A DNA stretch of 64,000 nt. It comes from an uncultured bacterium (GTDB lineage Bacteria > Armatimonadota > UBA5829). The DNA lies in NCBI GenBank assembly GCA_938074205.1, contig CALJES010000011.1, forward strand, positions 124,001-188,000, written 5' to 3'. How positions within the stretch are numbered: the stretch's first letter is position 1; every line of letters begins with the position of its first letter. The notes beneath the pieces were generated by a model. That model was not told the origin of the DNA, did no database searches, and worked only from the letters and a program-made list of their open reading frames with translations. The translations under genes and the position numbers were made by a program. Below are positions 18,101 to 25,943 of this stretch, in pieces.

Positions 18101-18208
18101 TCGGTCGAAGGTGTCCATCCAAGCTAGGTGCCAATCATTCGCAGAAGCGCCGTTTATGCCTAACCATGCGAGCTCAGTCACAGTGATCAAAAGCAAGCGC
18201 ACATGCAT
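15164..18208 (-). CDS. Exported protein with ConA-like, helical-toroid and CARDB domains
   Basis: 1014 aa from the ATG at 18208, giving a signal peptide (MHVRLLLITVTELAWLGING). An upstream in-frame start would overlap the permease gene and lacks a signal peptide. Residues about 25-210 form a LamG/3-keto-disaccharide-hydrolase-like beta sandwich (MDTFDRTEIGQDWHL). Residues 235-330 carry TPR-like helices. The middle (about 350-800) is helix-rich and Trp-rich with NTNPRAGGDTGYHARAMKHF, like alpha/alpha-toroid polysaccharide lyases or GH88/GH105-type enzymes, but no family is certain. A CARDB domain ends the protein (about 905-1014). Probably a cell-surface polysaccharide-acting protein. Confidence 0.8.
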   Translation of the reverse strand: MHVRLLLITVTELAWLGINGASANDWHLAWMDTFDRTEIGQDWHLVKGKASIQQGKLFLKGAGATIVSTLSFKHDVKIEFDAQADPSTPPCDLSATIGANEEFGYGYLFAFGGANNQVNQILGFREKVVDTKPRLLIEPEKTYHIVALKEGKRLAYIVNGNTVVQAVTQDPIGGPGFDKVGLVTWAGMIVDNFKVYERNTPHPETPIYLTALHPGPFYREERFLKSKPGVSAAGLDEALKAFNARDYRKALSLFESIQDPEISLAGQCWVIGDLGYQEKPQYRLGSVNEEFAELCRRLEAASKANPTSKILREYSEIAKWLPELIMARSGMVAARRIVALGEDNNPFYHKAKLYLARYHYWNGAEAGDPVVKQQALTWMKNLLKLWPEHNVMRQYVGEKVLWGEEFVANTTSHPAWAAYLREAYVRQVKIMERFFAERQAPDGQLGGGYGDDVELMRTWALIASISTASRTVREGISRLAEGVWSNVLKDGFGELGDVEHSAEPSADTLPTMLFLDYGNPVWIERNLKSCKTLHDVCMGIDNKGYPRFKSAEIGWNGANTNPRAGGDTGYHARAMKHFIWQAWWGDEDAKDWFVRWCEGWRAAAMAERQGKLVGLVPFTIWFPSGDIKPPNGAEWYDQAWHYYGNMSGMIYDSLLCAYSFTRDRKFLEPFLIGMDTATRAPLAQGDFAPGSVEWQRQQILAVDSPQRTALYKWLTGERVYDEYTLRFGDPVQKYRVNYDLNAFLASFKKIAEANRYNLEMQTTEVLSTDRAALYGALTVFGAYTGAVTDLRDASTPTFAITYDTPDENFAAVVTESTPERLRVWLYSFAEVPVRIGLKVWRLLPGTYVMNQGELMPGEYEFQNRYGWRKTKIVRILRRADTVYVSVPARKVWVVDLRLKERITVPKKAPDLAVTARDIRLTKDRISVVVHNVGSARSTATWLSVQVQDESGKWKPAGRIRIPPIEPPRQFVPSTTQVQLPLPESALRRVRVVVDTENREWELFEGNNVVVIEQS

Positions 18209-18248
18209 CTTGATCCCATCCTTTCCCGAACGCTGGCAAACTCGACCG

Positions 18249-19196
18249 TTACGGCGACAAAGCTCCTTGTGAGACAAGAGGAACACGAACCAGCCAGCCC
18301 ACCAGCATCGCATAAACCAGCACAACCATAACATATCCTAGCACTATCCTTTTCTGGAATATTGCCGACAGTGCACTCAGTGCTGTTACGCGAGTTGCCG
18401 GACCGGCTATGAGAACTGCTAAAACGGCGCCTGTTGCCATACCCATCTTGTGTGCCACAGCAAGAAACGGTATCATCGCACCGCCACAAACATATAACGG
18501 GACCGAGGAGATTGTCGCAAGCGGCACAGCCCACCACTTCTTTTCACCAAGTGCAGAAATCAACAGATATGGCGGTACGAATTCTGAGATTAGGGCGGCT
18601 ATTATGCAACCCAAAACAAAGTAGAATCCCACGAACTCAGTCAGGTCTAATGCACTCTTGCCAAATCGAGACAGCCATTTATCGAGCGTTCCTGCGCACC
18701 GGTGTTCAGCATTGGTAGCGAGGCCGGATTCTGAAGCGACGACATCGGAATTTAGGACATCTATGCCGCAGCGCGTTAGGCCACGCATCAGCAGGCCGAC
18801 GAGCGCCGCCAAGATAAGGGCGCAGAGCGTTTGACCTAGCGCAAACCAAAAACCCAACGCACCAATTGCCAACATGAACATTTGCGGGTTCAGTATGCTT
18901 GAGGCAACCAAAAATGTTGCCGCGACTGTTGTGTCCGCGCCGCGCCGCAGCATTTCAGTGAGGATTGGCACAGTTCCGAATGTGCAGGCGGGGGATATGA
19001 TGCCTAGGATCGCTACAATTGGCAGATTCCACCACTTGTGCTTGCGCAAGAAACGGGGAACCCTGTGTTGGCCGCAGGATGCAGATAGAACGGCTGCTAT
19101 GAGTATGCCACCTATGACGTAGGGTGCAAGCCGTAAAATCAAACCCCACGCGTTGATCAATGACGCAAAAATGTGTGACTTGAAATCAGCCGGCAA
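18249..19196 (-). CDS. YraQ-type permease (DUF318)
   Basis: 315 aa with about eight to ten transmembrane segments in two halves joined by a soluble loop (about residues 135-180). Each half carries the DUF318 signature: GIISPACTFGTVPILTEML and ASSILNPQMF in the first, and SSVPLYVCGGAMIPFLAV plus AGPATRV in the second. The family (YraQ/ArsP-like) includes an organoarsenical efflux permease; other members have unknown cargo. The Cys in the conserved SPACTFG and YVCGGAM loops could contact a metal or thiol-reactive substrate. TTG start; no better start is visible. Divergent from the 3D-domain gene. Confidence 0.86.
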   Translation of the reverse strand: MPADFKSHIFASLINAWGLILRLAPYVIGGILIAAVLSASCGQHRVPRFLRKHKWWNLPIVAILGIISPACTFGTVPILTEMLRRGADTTVAATFLVASSILNPQMFMLAIGALGFWFALGQTLCALILAALVGLLMRGLTRCGIDVLNSDVVASESGLATNAEHRCAGTLDKWLSRFGKSALDLTEFVGFYFVLGCIIAALISEFVPPYLLISALGEKKWWAVPLATISSVPLYVCGGAMIPFLAVAHKMGMATGAVLAVLIAGPATRVTALSALSAIFQKRIVLGYVMVVLVYAMLVGWLVRVPLVSQGALSP

Positions 19197-19353
19197 GGGA
19201 TACCAATCTTACCTACCAATCAACTCTGTCGGCATCGTAGCACCTAGTCAGTCTAGTGTCAAGGCAACCGCCTGGCGGCGAGCGCGAACGGCGTTTCCAA
19301 TCTGCAACCGCGTGATGGCAAAACGTGCGAACGAGAGCCAATCTGTCGCGAAT

Positions 19354-19383
19354 TTGACACAGAGTTTGCACTTGTGATAACAT
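19354..19383 (+). promoter_or_regulatory. Probable promoter of the 3D-domain/ksgA run
   Basis: TTGACA (19354-19359) and TAACAT (19378-19383) with an 18-base spacer lie about 93 bases before the TTG start at 19476. Confidence 0.5.
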
Positions 19384-19475
19384 AGCAGCGCTTCGTTTCA
19401 CCCCAAGCAATGCCGTAGATTCCATTGTTTGACCAGGGGTCTACAGACGTCTTGTACGGGGAAGGAGGTGTTACT

Positions 19476-20312
19476 TTGCGAAGGCGAATACCGCGTCTTG
19501 CCAGAACTGCGGTTGCGGGTCTTGTGATGCTCGCGATGGTGACGGCAGGAGCAGCGAATATATCTGAAATATCGCGGCCGTCCGTGTATGTTACTATTAT
19601 TGCGGACGGTAGTCGCCGCGAATTGAAGACAACATGCGAAACCGTCAAATGTGTTCTCGATTCCGCGGGGATGTATCTCAGCTCTGAAGACTTGGTCAGC
19701 CCTCCATTGTCTAGCAGGGTACGAAACGGTGTGCTGATACGCGTTACTCGCGTGCGGGAAGAGGTTGTTGAAATCAAGGAGCCGATACCGTACGAAACGA
19801 TAAAGAGATTCTCGCTCACCATCCGTCCGGGCAAGGTTATGGAAATCCAGTCTGGCGAGGCGGGCGAGCGCGTTATCCGTTATCGCCTCAGATATGAAGA
19901 TGGAAAGTTGGTATCAAAGACTGTGCTTAGCACAGAGATAACGAAGCAACCCTCAAGCAGAATAGTATGCATAGGTTCCCGCGGTAGATATACCAGTCGC
20001 GGATCTTTCCGTACCATTCGCGTGCTACGCATGCTCGCTACAGCTTACGATCCGGGACCGCGCAGTTGCGGCAGATACGCAAGCGGCCGAACAGCAATAG
20101 GTCTCAGAGCTGGTTACGGGGTTGCTGCCGTGGACCCCTGTGTTATTCCATTAGGGACTCATCTCTACGTGGAGGGATACGGTTACGCGATCGCCGGAGA
20201 TAGAGGTAGGGCGATTAAGGGAAATCGCATTGATTTGGGTTTTCCTACCTACACAGAGGCTAGGCGTTTCGGCTGTAAAATGGTGACTGTTCACGTCCTG
20301 CGCCGGCACTAG
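19476..20312 (+). CDS. YabE-like cell-wall protein: DUF348, G5 and 3D domains
   Basis: 278 aa. An N-terminal signal peptide or anchor (AVAGLVMLAMVTAGAANI) is followed by a DUF348 ubiquitin-like domain (SVYVTIIADGSRRELKTTC), a G5-type domain (about 85-165) and a C-terminal 3D domain with the three conserved Asp (MLATAYDPG, AVDPCVIPLGT, AIAGDRG-AIKGNRIDLGF). 3D domains act as lytic transglycosylases on peptidoglycan in resuscitation-promoting-factor-like proteins. I chose the TTG at 19476 because AAGGAGGTG lies 5 bases upstream; the earlier TTG at 19425 has none. It is followed by ksgA, the same order as yabE-rnmV-ksgA in Bacillus but without rnmV. Confidence 0.87.
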   Translation: MRRRIPRLARTAVAGLVMLAMVTAGAANISEISRPSVYVTIIADGSRRELKTTCETVKCVLDSAGMYLSSEDLVSPPLSSRVRNGVLIRVTRVREEVVEIKEPIPYETIKRFSLTIRPGKVMEIQSGEAGERVIRYRLRYEDGKLVSKTVLSTEITKQPSSRIVCIGSRGRYTSRGSFRTIRVLRMLATAYDPGPRSCGRYASGRTAIGLRAGYGVAAVDPCVIPLGTHLYVEGYGYAIAGDRGRAIKGNRIDLGFPTYTEARRFGCKMVTVHVLRRH

Positions 20313-20362
20313 CATACTGTTTGCGTGTTTGTAGCACGGTGTAAGCCTGTCCGGCTGGGCAA

Positions 20363-21256
20363 ATGAGCGAAACACCTGCAAATCTTGCATCGCCTCGTGT
20401 TGTAAGCGAACTGTTGGCTGAGTACGGTCTTCGCCCCAAGAAACGACTCAGCCAACATTTTCTTGTAGATGCCAATCTGGTGCGTCGAATTGCGCGCATC
20501 GCTGAGGTGGGTTCGGGGGATCACGTGCTCGAGATAGGAACCGGACTTGGCACCCTGACGCGTGAATTGGCGAGTAGGGGAGCCAAGGTGGTCACTGTGG
20601 AAGTTGACCGATGCCTCCGTCCAATTATAGAAAGAACCCTTGGGGAGTTTGATTCAGTCGAAGCCGTATTCGCTGACTTTCTGAAACTGGATCTTGAAAC
20701 GTTTCTTCCTGAGCGGTGGGCTGGTAAATGGCTACTGGTTGGTAACCTGCCTTACTCTGTGACTAGCCCAATAGTTACCAAGATCTTATCCGCCAAACAT
20801 CTCTTTTCCAGGATGGTGGTTACCGTCCAAAAGGAGGTTGCCCAACGGCTGACCGCAGGTCCAAGTACTGAACAATACGGGGCACTAACGATCTTCGTTC
20901 AGTATCACTGCGAAGTCGAACAGGCAGGATTAATCCCTCCGAGTGTATTCTTTCCCGTTCCTGAGGTAGAGTCTGCACTTGTGCGGCTCAACCCACGTGA
21001 GCGTCCAGCAGTTAATGTGCCGGACGAGCAGCTTTTCTTTGCGATCGTAAGGTCTGCATTTGGTAAGCGTCGAAAGACGCTGCTTAACGCACTGGCAAGC
21101 TCAGCTGTATTGAGTTGGAGTAGGGAGAAAACGGCGCAGGTACTTGCTTGCGCAGGGATAGACCCGTCATGCCGAGGCGAGACGTTGTCGATAAGCGAGT
21201 TTGCCCAGATTGCAATTGCTGCCGTGGCGCTTGAGAAAAGCTCATGCGGGTCGTAG
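20363..21256 (+). CDS. rsmA: 16S rRNA (adenine1518/1519-N6) dimethyltransferase
   Basis: 297 aa, usual KsgA/RsmA length. N-terminal KKRLSQHFLVD, SAM-binding VLEIGTGLGTLTRELA, and the catalytic NLPYSVTSPI motif, then the C-terminal rRNA-recognition domain with FGKRRKTLLNAL. It dimethylates two adjacent adenines in helix 45 of 16S rRNA during 30S assembly. ATG start, with only a weak ribosome site. It sits between the 3D-domain gene and ispE, a synteny common in Gram-positive relatives. Confidence 0.97.
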   Translation: MSETPANLASPRVVSELLAEYGLRPKKRLSQHFLVDANLVRRIARIAEVGSGDHVLEIGTGLGTLTRELASRGAKVVTVEVDRCLRPIIERTLGEFDSVEAVFADFLKLDLETFLPERWAGKWLLVGNLPYSVTSPIVTKILSAKHLFSRMVVTVQKEVAQRLTAGPSTEQYGALTIFVQYHCEVEQAGLIPPSVFFPVPEVESALVRLNPRERPAVNVPDEQLFFAIVRSAFGKRRKTLLNALASSAVLSWSREKTAQVLACAGIDPSCRGETLSISEFAQIAIAAVALEKSSCGS

Positions 21257-21300
21257 AATAGTTCGTAATTTGCTATTTGGTAATTTTAGGGGGTCGAAGT

Positions 21301-22299
21301 ATGCCGGACAAAGAAGGAAACATAACATTTGGTGTTCTCGGACTTGGTATGGGAGCCAATCGGGCGCAAGTAGTCGCGTCGACGCTCGGGGCTAGACTTG
21401 TCGCAGTCTGTGATCTTCGCGAGGATCGAGCCAAATCTGTTGCTGAGCGCCACGGATGTGACTATTACCTGGATTACGAGAAAATGCTCGAGCGCGACGA
21501 CATAGACGTCATCTATGTTATGACGTTTAGCGGGCTACACGCAAAGCACGGCATAATGGCCGCAAAGGCGGGAAAACACGTCATCAGCACAAAACCTTTG
21601 GATGTGACAGTGGAAGCGGTTGATGCTCTAATAGCCGAGTGTAAGAAACAAGGTGTGAAACTGGTTACAGATTTTGACCAGCGGTACTCGCCTAACGCGC
21701 AGACGATAAAACATGCAGTTGACTCCGGCGCATTAGGCAAGGTTATCTTGGCAGAGGCTCGGCTCAAGTGGTACAGGTCGCAGGCCTACTACGACGAGAA
21801 CGGCGGCTGGCGTGGGACGTGGGCTCTAGACGGCGGCGGCAGCCTGTCCAATCAAACCGTGCATTTTATCGACCAATTGTGTTGGATAGTAGGTGACGTC
21901 AAAAGCGTATATGCAGAACTGAGCGTTATGAACCACAACATCGAAGGGGAAGACCTGGGTCTGGCAATCATAAATTTCGCCAATGGTGCCAAGGGAACCA
22001 TTTGTGGTACAACTACCTTTCCTCGCAGTGCCTATGCCGGCGTGGAAATCCACGGCGACCGCGGTGCGGCGCTAACGACACGCGGCAAAGAAGTCGAATG
22101 GTTATGGGCTGAAGGCTGCGAAATCGATCCGGATACACTTCGCGTGGAGCCTGAGATAAAGAATGCCGTCGAGGACATGATCTACGCGATTAAGAACAAC
22201 TGCGAGCCGCAGAGCAGCGGCGAGGAGGGTCGCAAGAGTGTAGTAGTTCTCGAAGCAATACGCAAATCCAACGAGCTGGGTTGCCCAGTGCAGATTTGA
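21301..22299 (+). CDS. Gfo/Idh/MocA-family oxidoreductase
   Basis: 332 aa from the ATG at 21301, which has AGGGGG about 6 bases upstream; an upstream TTG at 21277 would put this site inside the gene. N-terminal Rossmann domain (FGVLGLGMGANRAQ), the KHVISTKPLDV segment that contains the EKP-like Lys of the family, and a C-terminal alpha/beta domain with LDGGGSLSNQTVHFIDQLCWIVG (His likely catalytic). These enzymes oxidise or reduce a hydroxyl on sugars or inositols with NAD(P). Cytoplasmic, no signal peptide. It lies one base before ispE, which is unusual for an MEP-pathway operon. Confidence 0.9.
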   Translation: MPDKEGNITFGVLGLGMGANRAQVVASTLGARLVAVCDLREDRAKSVAERHGCDYYLDYEKMLERDDIDVIYVMTFSGLHAKHGIMAAKAGKHVISTKPLDVTVEAVDALIAECKKQGVKLVTDFDQRYSPNAQTIKHAVDSGALGKVILAEARLKWYRSQAYYDENGGWRGTWALDGGGSLSNQTVHFIDQLCWIVGDVKSVYAELSVMNHNIEGEDLGLAIINFANGAKGTICGTTTFPRSAYAGVEIHGDRGAALTTRGKEVEWLWAEGCEIDPDTLRVEPEIKNAVEDMIYAIKNNCEPQSSGEEGRKSVVVLEAIRKSNELGCPVQI

Positions 22300-22300
22300 C

Positions 22301-23200
22301 ATGATAGGAAGCCACTTGCGTGTGATCTCGCCGGCAAAGGTTAATCTGACTCTCGAAGTGGGCGGCCTTAGGCCGGATGGCTACCACGATATAGACAGTA
22401 TCGCACAGGTAATCGACCTAGCAGACACAATCGACATTGAAACTGCGGCGCCGGGCATATTGGAGCTTGCAGTAGAAGGCTGCAGCGTGCCTTTGGGAAG
22501 CGATAACCTGGTGATCAAAGCTGCAAAAGTATTCTTTGAAAATACCCGAGTCGGTGGTGGTGCCCGATTTCGATTGACAAAGCGCATTCCTGTTCAAGCA
22601 GGTCTAGGCGGTGGAAGCAGCAACGCTGCATTAGCGCTCATTGCCCTGAATACGCTCTACGAAACGGCTATCTCAAAAGACTTGCTTGCTAGTTTGGCAG
22701 CTCTCGTGAGTTCTGATGCTTCGCTTTTTATTTACGGCGGAACGCTACGAGTCAGAGGGAGAGGTGATGTTGTTTCGGAAATTCCGGATGCCCCTTGTTT
22801 GTTCTTGGTCATAATAAAACCGGAGTGCGGTGTTTCGACTGGTTGGGCGTATCAACAGCTCGATCAGACTGCAAGTCGCGATGGTGAACATTGGAGCGAC
22901 AAAGCAGAAGCCGCGATAAGAACCGGCGACATTAACAGGCTCATAGGGTGTTTGCACAACGACTTCGATCCAGTGATAACTGCTAAGTTTCCTGAGATCC
23001 GAGAAGCTAAGTCAGCGCTGCTGAATGCGGGAGCAGTCCGAAGCATTTTGTGCGGTTCAGGCTCCGCGGTCTTCGGAGTGTTTAGGACGAAAGAAGATGC
23101 CGAGCGAGCAGCAAGCACGCTGAGAACAACCTTTCCCGAGGTTTTTCTCAGTCGGACTTTGTCGCGCTCTGAGTCGTTGGAAGTAGTGATGCCGAAATGA
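22301..23200 (+). CDS. ispE: 4-diphosphocytidyl-2-C-methyl-D-erythritol kinase
   Basis: 299 aa GHMP kinase. Motif 1 SPAKVNLTLEVGGLRPDGYH, ATP-binding motif 2 PVQAGLGGGSSNAA, and motif 3 GSGSAVFG (preceded by Cys instead of the usual Ser). It phosphorylates CDP-methylerythritol in the MEP isoprenoid pathway. The usual GADVPF segment reads SSDASLF here, a modest deviation near the substrate site. ATG one base after the previous stop; its 3' end overlaps the next gene by 4 bases (ATGA). Confidence 0.95.
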   Translation: MIGSHLRVISPAKVNLTLEVGGLRPDGYHDIDSIAQVIDLADTIDIETAAPGILELAVEGCSVPLGSDNLVIKAAKVFFENTRVGGGARFRLTKRIPVQAGLGGGSSNAALALIALNTLYETAISKDLLASLAALVSSDASLFIYGGTLRVRGRGDVVSEIPDAPCLFLVIIKPECGVSTGWAYQQLDQTASRDGEHWSDKAEAAIRTGDINRLIGCLHNDFDPVITAKFPEIREAKSALLNAGAVRSILCGSGSAVFGVFRTKEDAERAASTLRTTFPEVFLSRTLSRSESLEVVMPK

Positions 23201-23973
23201 ATGATGGTCCTGTTGACGTAATCGTATTGGCGGGTGCCCCGGCCGGTGAGCTGCTCCCGGAAAACCCCGGAGTTAGCCGCGCAATGGTTCCCGTGGCAGG
23301 AAAGGCAATGGCGCAATGGGTCGTCGACGCGTTTCGGGGCGTTACTAGCGTGGGACAAATAGTTGTCGTAGGCGATGTTTCACTCGAGGGTGTCGACAAT
23401 GTTCTTCCTCCTGCGAGGGATTTTGTGGAGAATGTAAGAAAGGGACTGGAATGCGTTGGACCAGGTGAAGCAGTGATACTGGCAAGCAGCGATATCCCGC
23501 TTCTTACATCAGAGTCGGTGGAGGACTTCATCGAGCGAGCGCGCAAAGAGGACGCGGATTTTGTTTACCCGATAGTTCCGCGATCCCATTGTGAGGCACG
23601 ATATCCTGCTGTGAAGCGCACGTATTTGCGCACTGCCGATGGAGTTTTTACTGGGGGGAACCTTGTGCTTGTTAGACCGCAGTTCGTGTTGGGAAACTGG
23701 AGGATTATTAGGGAAGCCTACGAAGCACGGAAACACGTTTTGCGGCTTGCTCGTATAATTGGTCTGAGCGTCGTGCTGCGTGTTGTGCTGGCTATGATCT
23801 ATCCTCGCCTGTTGAAGGTATCAGCCCTGGAGAAGGCTGCAGGCCGTCTTCTAAACGGCAGGGTTGCGTCTGTAGTCAGCCCATACCCAGAACTCGCTGA
23901 GGACGTTGACAAGATCTCAGACCTTCTTGCCATCGAAAAGTTTTTAGAACAGCGACTCAGCGAGAGTAAATGA
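23197..23973 (+). CDS. NTP-transferase (GT-A fold) protein in the MEP operon
   Basis: 258 aa. An N-terminal nucleotidyltransferase domain of MobA/IspD-like fold: VIVLAGAP, the Arg-Lys region SRAMVPVAGKAMAQWVVDAF, and the metal Asp in ILASSDIPLLTSES. Then GGNLVLVRP and a C-terminal helical part with a hydrophobic stretch (VVLRVVLAMIYPRLL). The acidic EDVDKISDLL near the end suits a second metal Asp. It overlaps ispE and dxs by 4 bases each. It is not a clear IspD: the GxGxRM loop of IspD is replaced by AGELLPENPGVSRAM. Substrate unknown. Confidence 0.8.
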   Translation: MNDGPVDVIVLAGAPAGELLPENPGVSRAMVPVAGKAMAQWVVDAFRGVTSVGQIVVVGDVSLEGVDNVLPPARDFVENVRKGLECVGPGEAVILASSDIPLLTSESVEDFIERARKEDADFVYPIVPRSHCEARYPAVKRTYLRTADGVFTGGNLVLVRPQFVLGNWRIIREAYEARKHVLRLARIIGLSVVLRVVLAMIYPRLLKVSALEKAAGRLLNGRVASVVSPYPELAEDVDKISDLLAIEKFLEQRLSESK

Positions 23974-25943
23974 AGGATATTAGGACTGTGAGTGCTGCGG
24001 AGAAAATACTGGACAGAATAGAATCGCCTTCGGATGTTAAGTGCCTCAGTGAAGCGCAGAGGCGCCAACTTGCTGGCGAGATCAGAGCCCTCATTATTTA
24101 TACTGTTTCGAAAACGGGCGGTCACTTGGCTTCCAACTTGGGTGCTGTCGAACTCTCGATAGCTCTCCACACTGCATTCGATTCTCCGAAAGACAAGATA
24201 ATTTGGGATGTGGGGCATCAATCTTACGCGCACAAGATACTGACAGGACGGAAGCGTCAGTTTGCAACTTTGCGGCAGGGTGGAGGACTCTCTGGGTTTA
24301 CTAGGCGCGACGAAAGTGAGCATGATCCTTTTGGAGCCGGGCATGCGAGCACGTCGATTTCTGCCGCGCTCGGTCTTGCCAAAGCTAGGGATATGAGAGG
24401 CGGAGACGAGCACGTGATTGCAGTGATCGGTGACGGAGCTATGACCGGCGGTTTGGCACTCGAAGGCCTGAACAACGCTGAGCAGTTGCGCACCAACATC
24501 ATCGTTATTCTAAACGATAACACTATGTCCATTGCCGAAAACGTTGGCGCTCTGGCTGTTCACCTCAGCAAGTTGAGGATGCTCCCGCTATATCAGAAGG
24601 TGGAGAGCCGCGCCAAGGATCTCGTAGAAAAGATCCCGGCCGGGAAAACTCTGTTCCGCACTGCAGAGGGGATAAGCCACGGAGTTATCAGACTTCTGGG
24701 TTCCAAAGCCGGGGCGGTTTTCGAAGAGCTCGGTTTTACTTATTTGGGTCCTATCGACGGGCACAATATAGACCTAATGGTCGAGGTCTTCGAGAGTGCC
24801 AAGAGGCTTCGAGGTCCACTGCTTATTCATGTCATTACCAAGAAAGGTCGAGGCTACGAATTCGCTGAAAACAATTCCCGCGTGTTTCACGGTATCTCAG
24901 GTTTTGATGTCTCTGAAGGCACTGTCGAGCGATCTGTTGGGAATACAAGCTATACCAAAGTGTTTGGCGATACTCTTGTAGAATTGGCTTCCCAGGACCC
25001 TCGTATCGTTGCGATTACCGCGGCTATGCCTGACGGGACTGGGCTTACCCAGTTCGCGGAAACATTTCCGGATAGGTTTTTCGATGTTGGCATTGCTGAA
25101 GCCCACGCGGTAACATTCGCCGCGGGGTTGGCCGCTGGTGGTCTGAGGCCAGTGGTTGCTTGCTATTCGACATTCCTTCAAAGAGCCTACGATCAGATAG
25201 TACACGACGTGTGTTTGCAAAGACTGCCGGTGGTGTTTGCGATAGACAGAGCCGGACTTGTGGGTGAAGACGGTCCGACACATCACGGTGTGTTTGACTT
25301 GTCTTACTTGCGGCACATACCTGAAATAGTAATCTGCGCACCCAAAGACACAAATGAGTTGCGAGACCTCCTGGCAACGGCATTATCCTACGATGGTCCC
25401 ATAGCAATTAGATATCCGCGCGGTGCCGGGCCTTCAGCGTACGAAGCTGTTGCTCCGCGAGTCCTCGATATAGGCAAGGGACAGCGGCTAATTGAAGGGC
25501 GTGACGCGGCGATAATCGCTGTCGGTTCAATGGTGTATCCTGCTATTGCAGCAGCTAGTTTGCTCGCCGACGAGGGTATTCTTACCTCCGTTATTAATGC
25601 TCGGTTCATAAAACCTCTTGACGAGGGTCTTATCCTCGATATTCTTCAACGCGAGGTGCCGACGCTAGTTGTGGAGGATAATGTGGTTGCCGGCGGCTTC
25701 GGCTCAGCGGTGTTGGAGTTCGCTGCCGCTCGCAATTGTCGAACAGGTGTCATACGCTGCCTTGGGGTTCCAGATGCTTTTGTGGAACACGACAGTGTCG
25801 AGCATCTTAGGGAACGGCTCGGATTAACCCCCGAAGGCCTTGCTCAAGCAGTGAAAGACATGCTCAACGGTCCCACGGCTCTGATATCGCGCCAAGCACT
25901 TCTTACGGAGTTGCAAGCCGGCAACGCTCAGGGCATCCAGTAG
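23970..25943 (+). CDS. dxs: 1-deoxy-D-xylulose-5-phosphate synthase
   Basis: 657 aa, slightly longer than the typical 620-640. It makes DXP from pyruvate and glyceraldehyde-3-phosphate with TPP. TPP motif GDGAMTGGLALEGLNNAE and following NDNTMSI, the GHTSTS-like AGHASTSISAALG, and the transketolase-like pyrimidine domain VGIAEAHAVTFAAGLA with DRAGLVGEDGPTHHG; C-terminal transketolase domain ends RLGLTPEGLAQAV. The ATG overlaps the upstream gene by 4 bases. Its 3' end overlaps the convergent FAD oxidoreductase gene by 16 bases. Confidence 0.97.
   Translation: MKDIRTVSAAEKILDRIESPSDVKCLSEAQRRQLAGEIRALIIYTVSKTGGHLASNLGAVELSIALHTAFDSPKDKIIWDVGHQSYAHKILTGRKRQFATLRQGGGLSGFTRRDESEHDPFGAGHASTSISAALGLAKARDMRGGDEHVIAVIGDGAMTGGLALEGLNNAEQLRTNIIVILNDNTMSIAENVGALAVHLSKLRMLPLYQKVESRAKDLVEKIPAGKTLFRTAEGISHGVIRLLGSKAGAVFEELGFTYLGPIDGHNIDLMVEVFESAKRLRGPLLIHVITKKGRGYEFAENNSRVFHGISGFDVSEGTVERSVGNTSYTKVFGDTLVELASQDPRIVAITAAMPDGTGLTQFAETFPDRFFDVGIAEAHAVTFAAGLAAGGLRPVVACYSTFLQRAYDQIVHDVCLQRLPVVFAIDRAGLVGEDGPTHHGVFDLSYLRHIPEIVICAPKDTNELRDLLATALSYDGPIAIRYPRGAGPSAYEAVAPRVLDIGKGQRLIEGRDAAIIAVGSMVYPAIAAASLLADEGILTSVINARFIKPLDEGLILDILQREVPTLVVEDNVVAGGFGSAVLEFAAARNCRTGVIRCLGVPDAFVEHDSVEHLRERLGLTPEGLAQAVKDMLNGPTALISRQALLTELQAGNAQGIQ

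Noticed and set aside
18209-18334. N-terminal extension of the CARDB-domain gene to 18334
   Set aside because: It overlaps the YraQ-like permease and has no signal peptide at its start; the ATG at 18208 gives a clean signal peptide.
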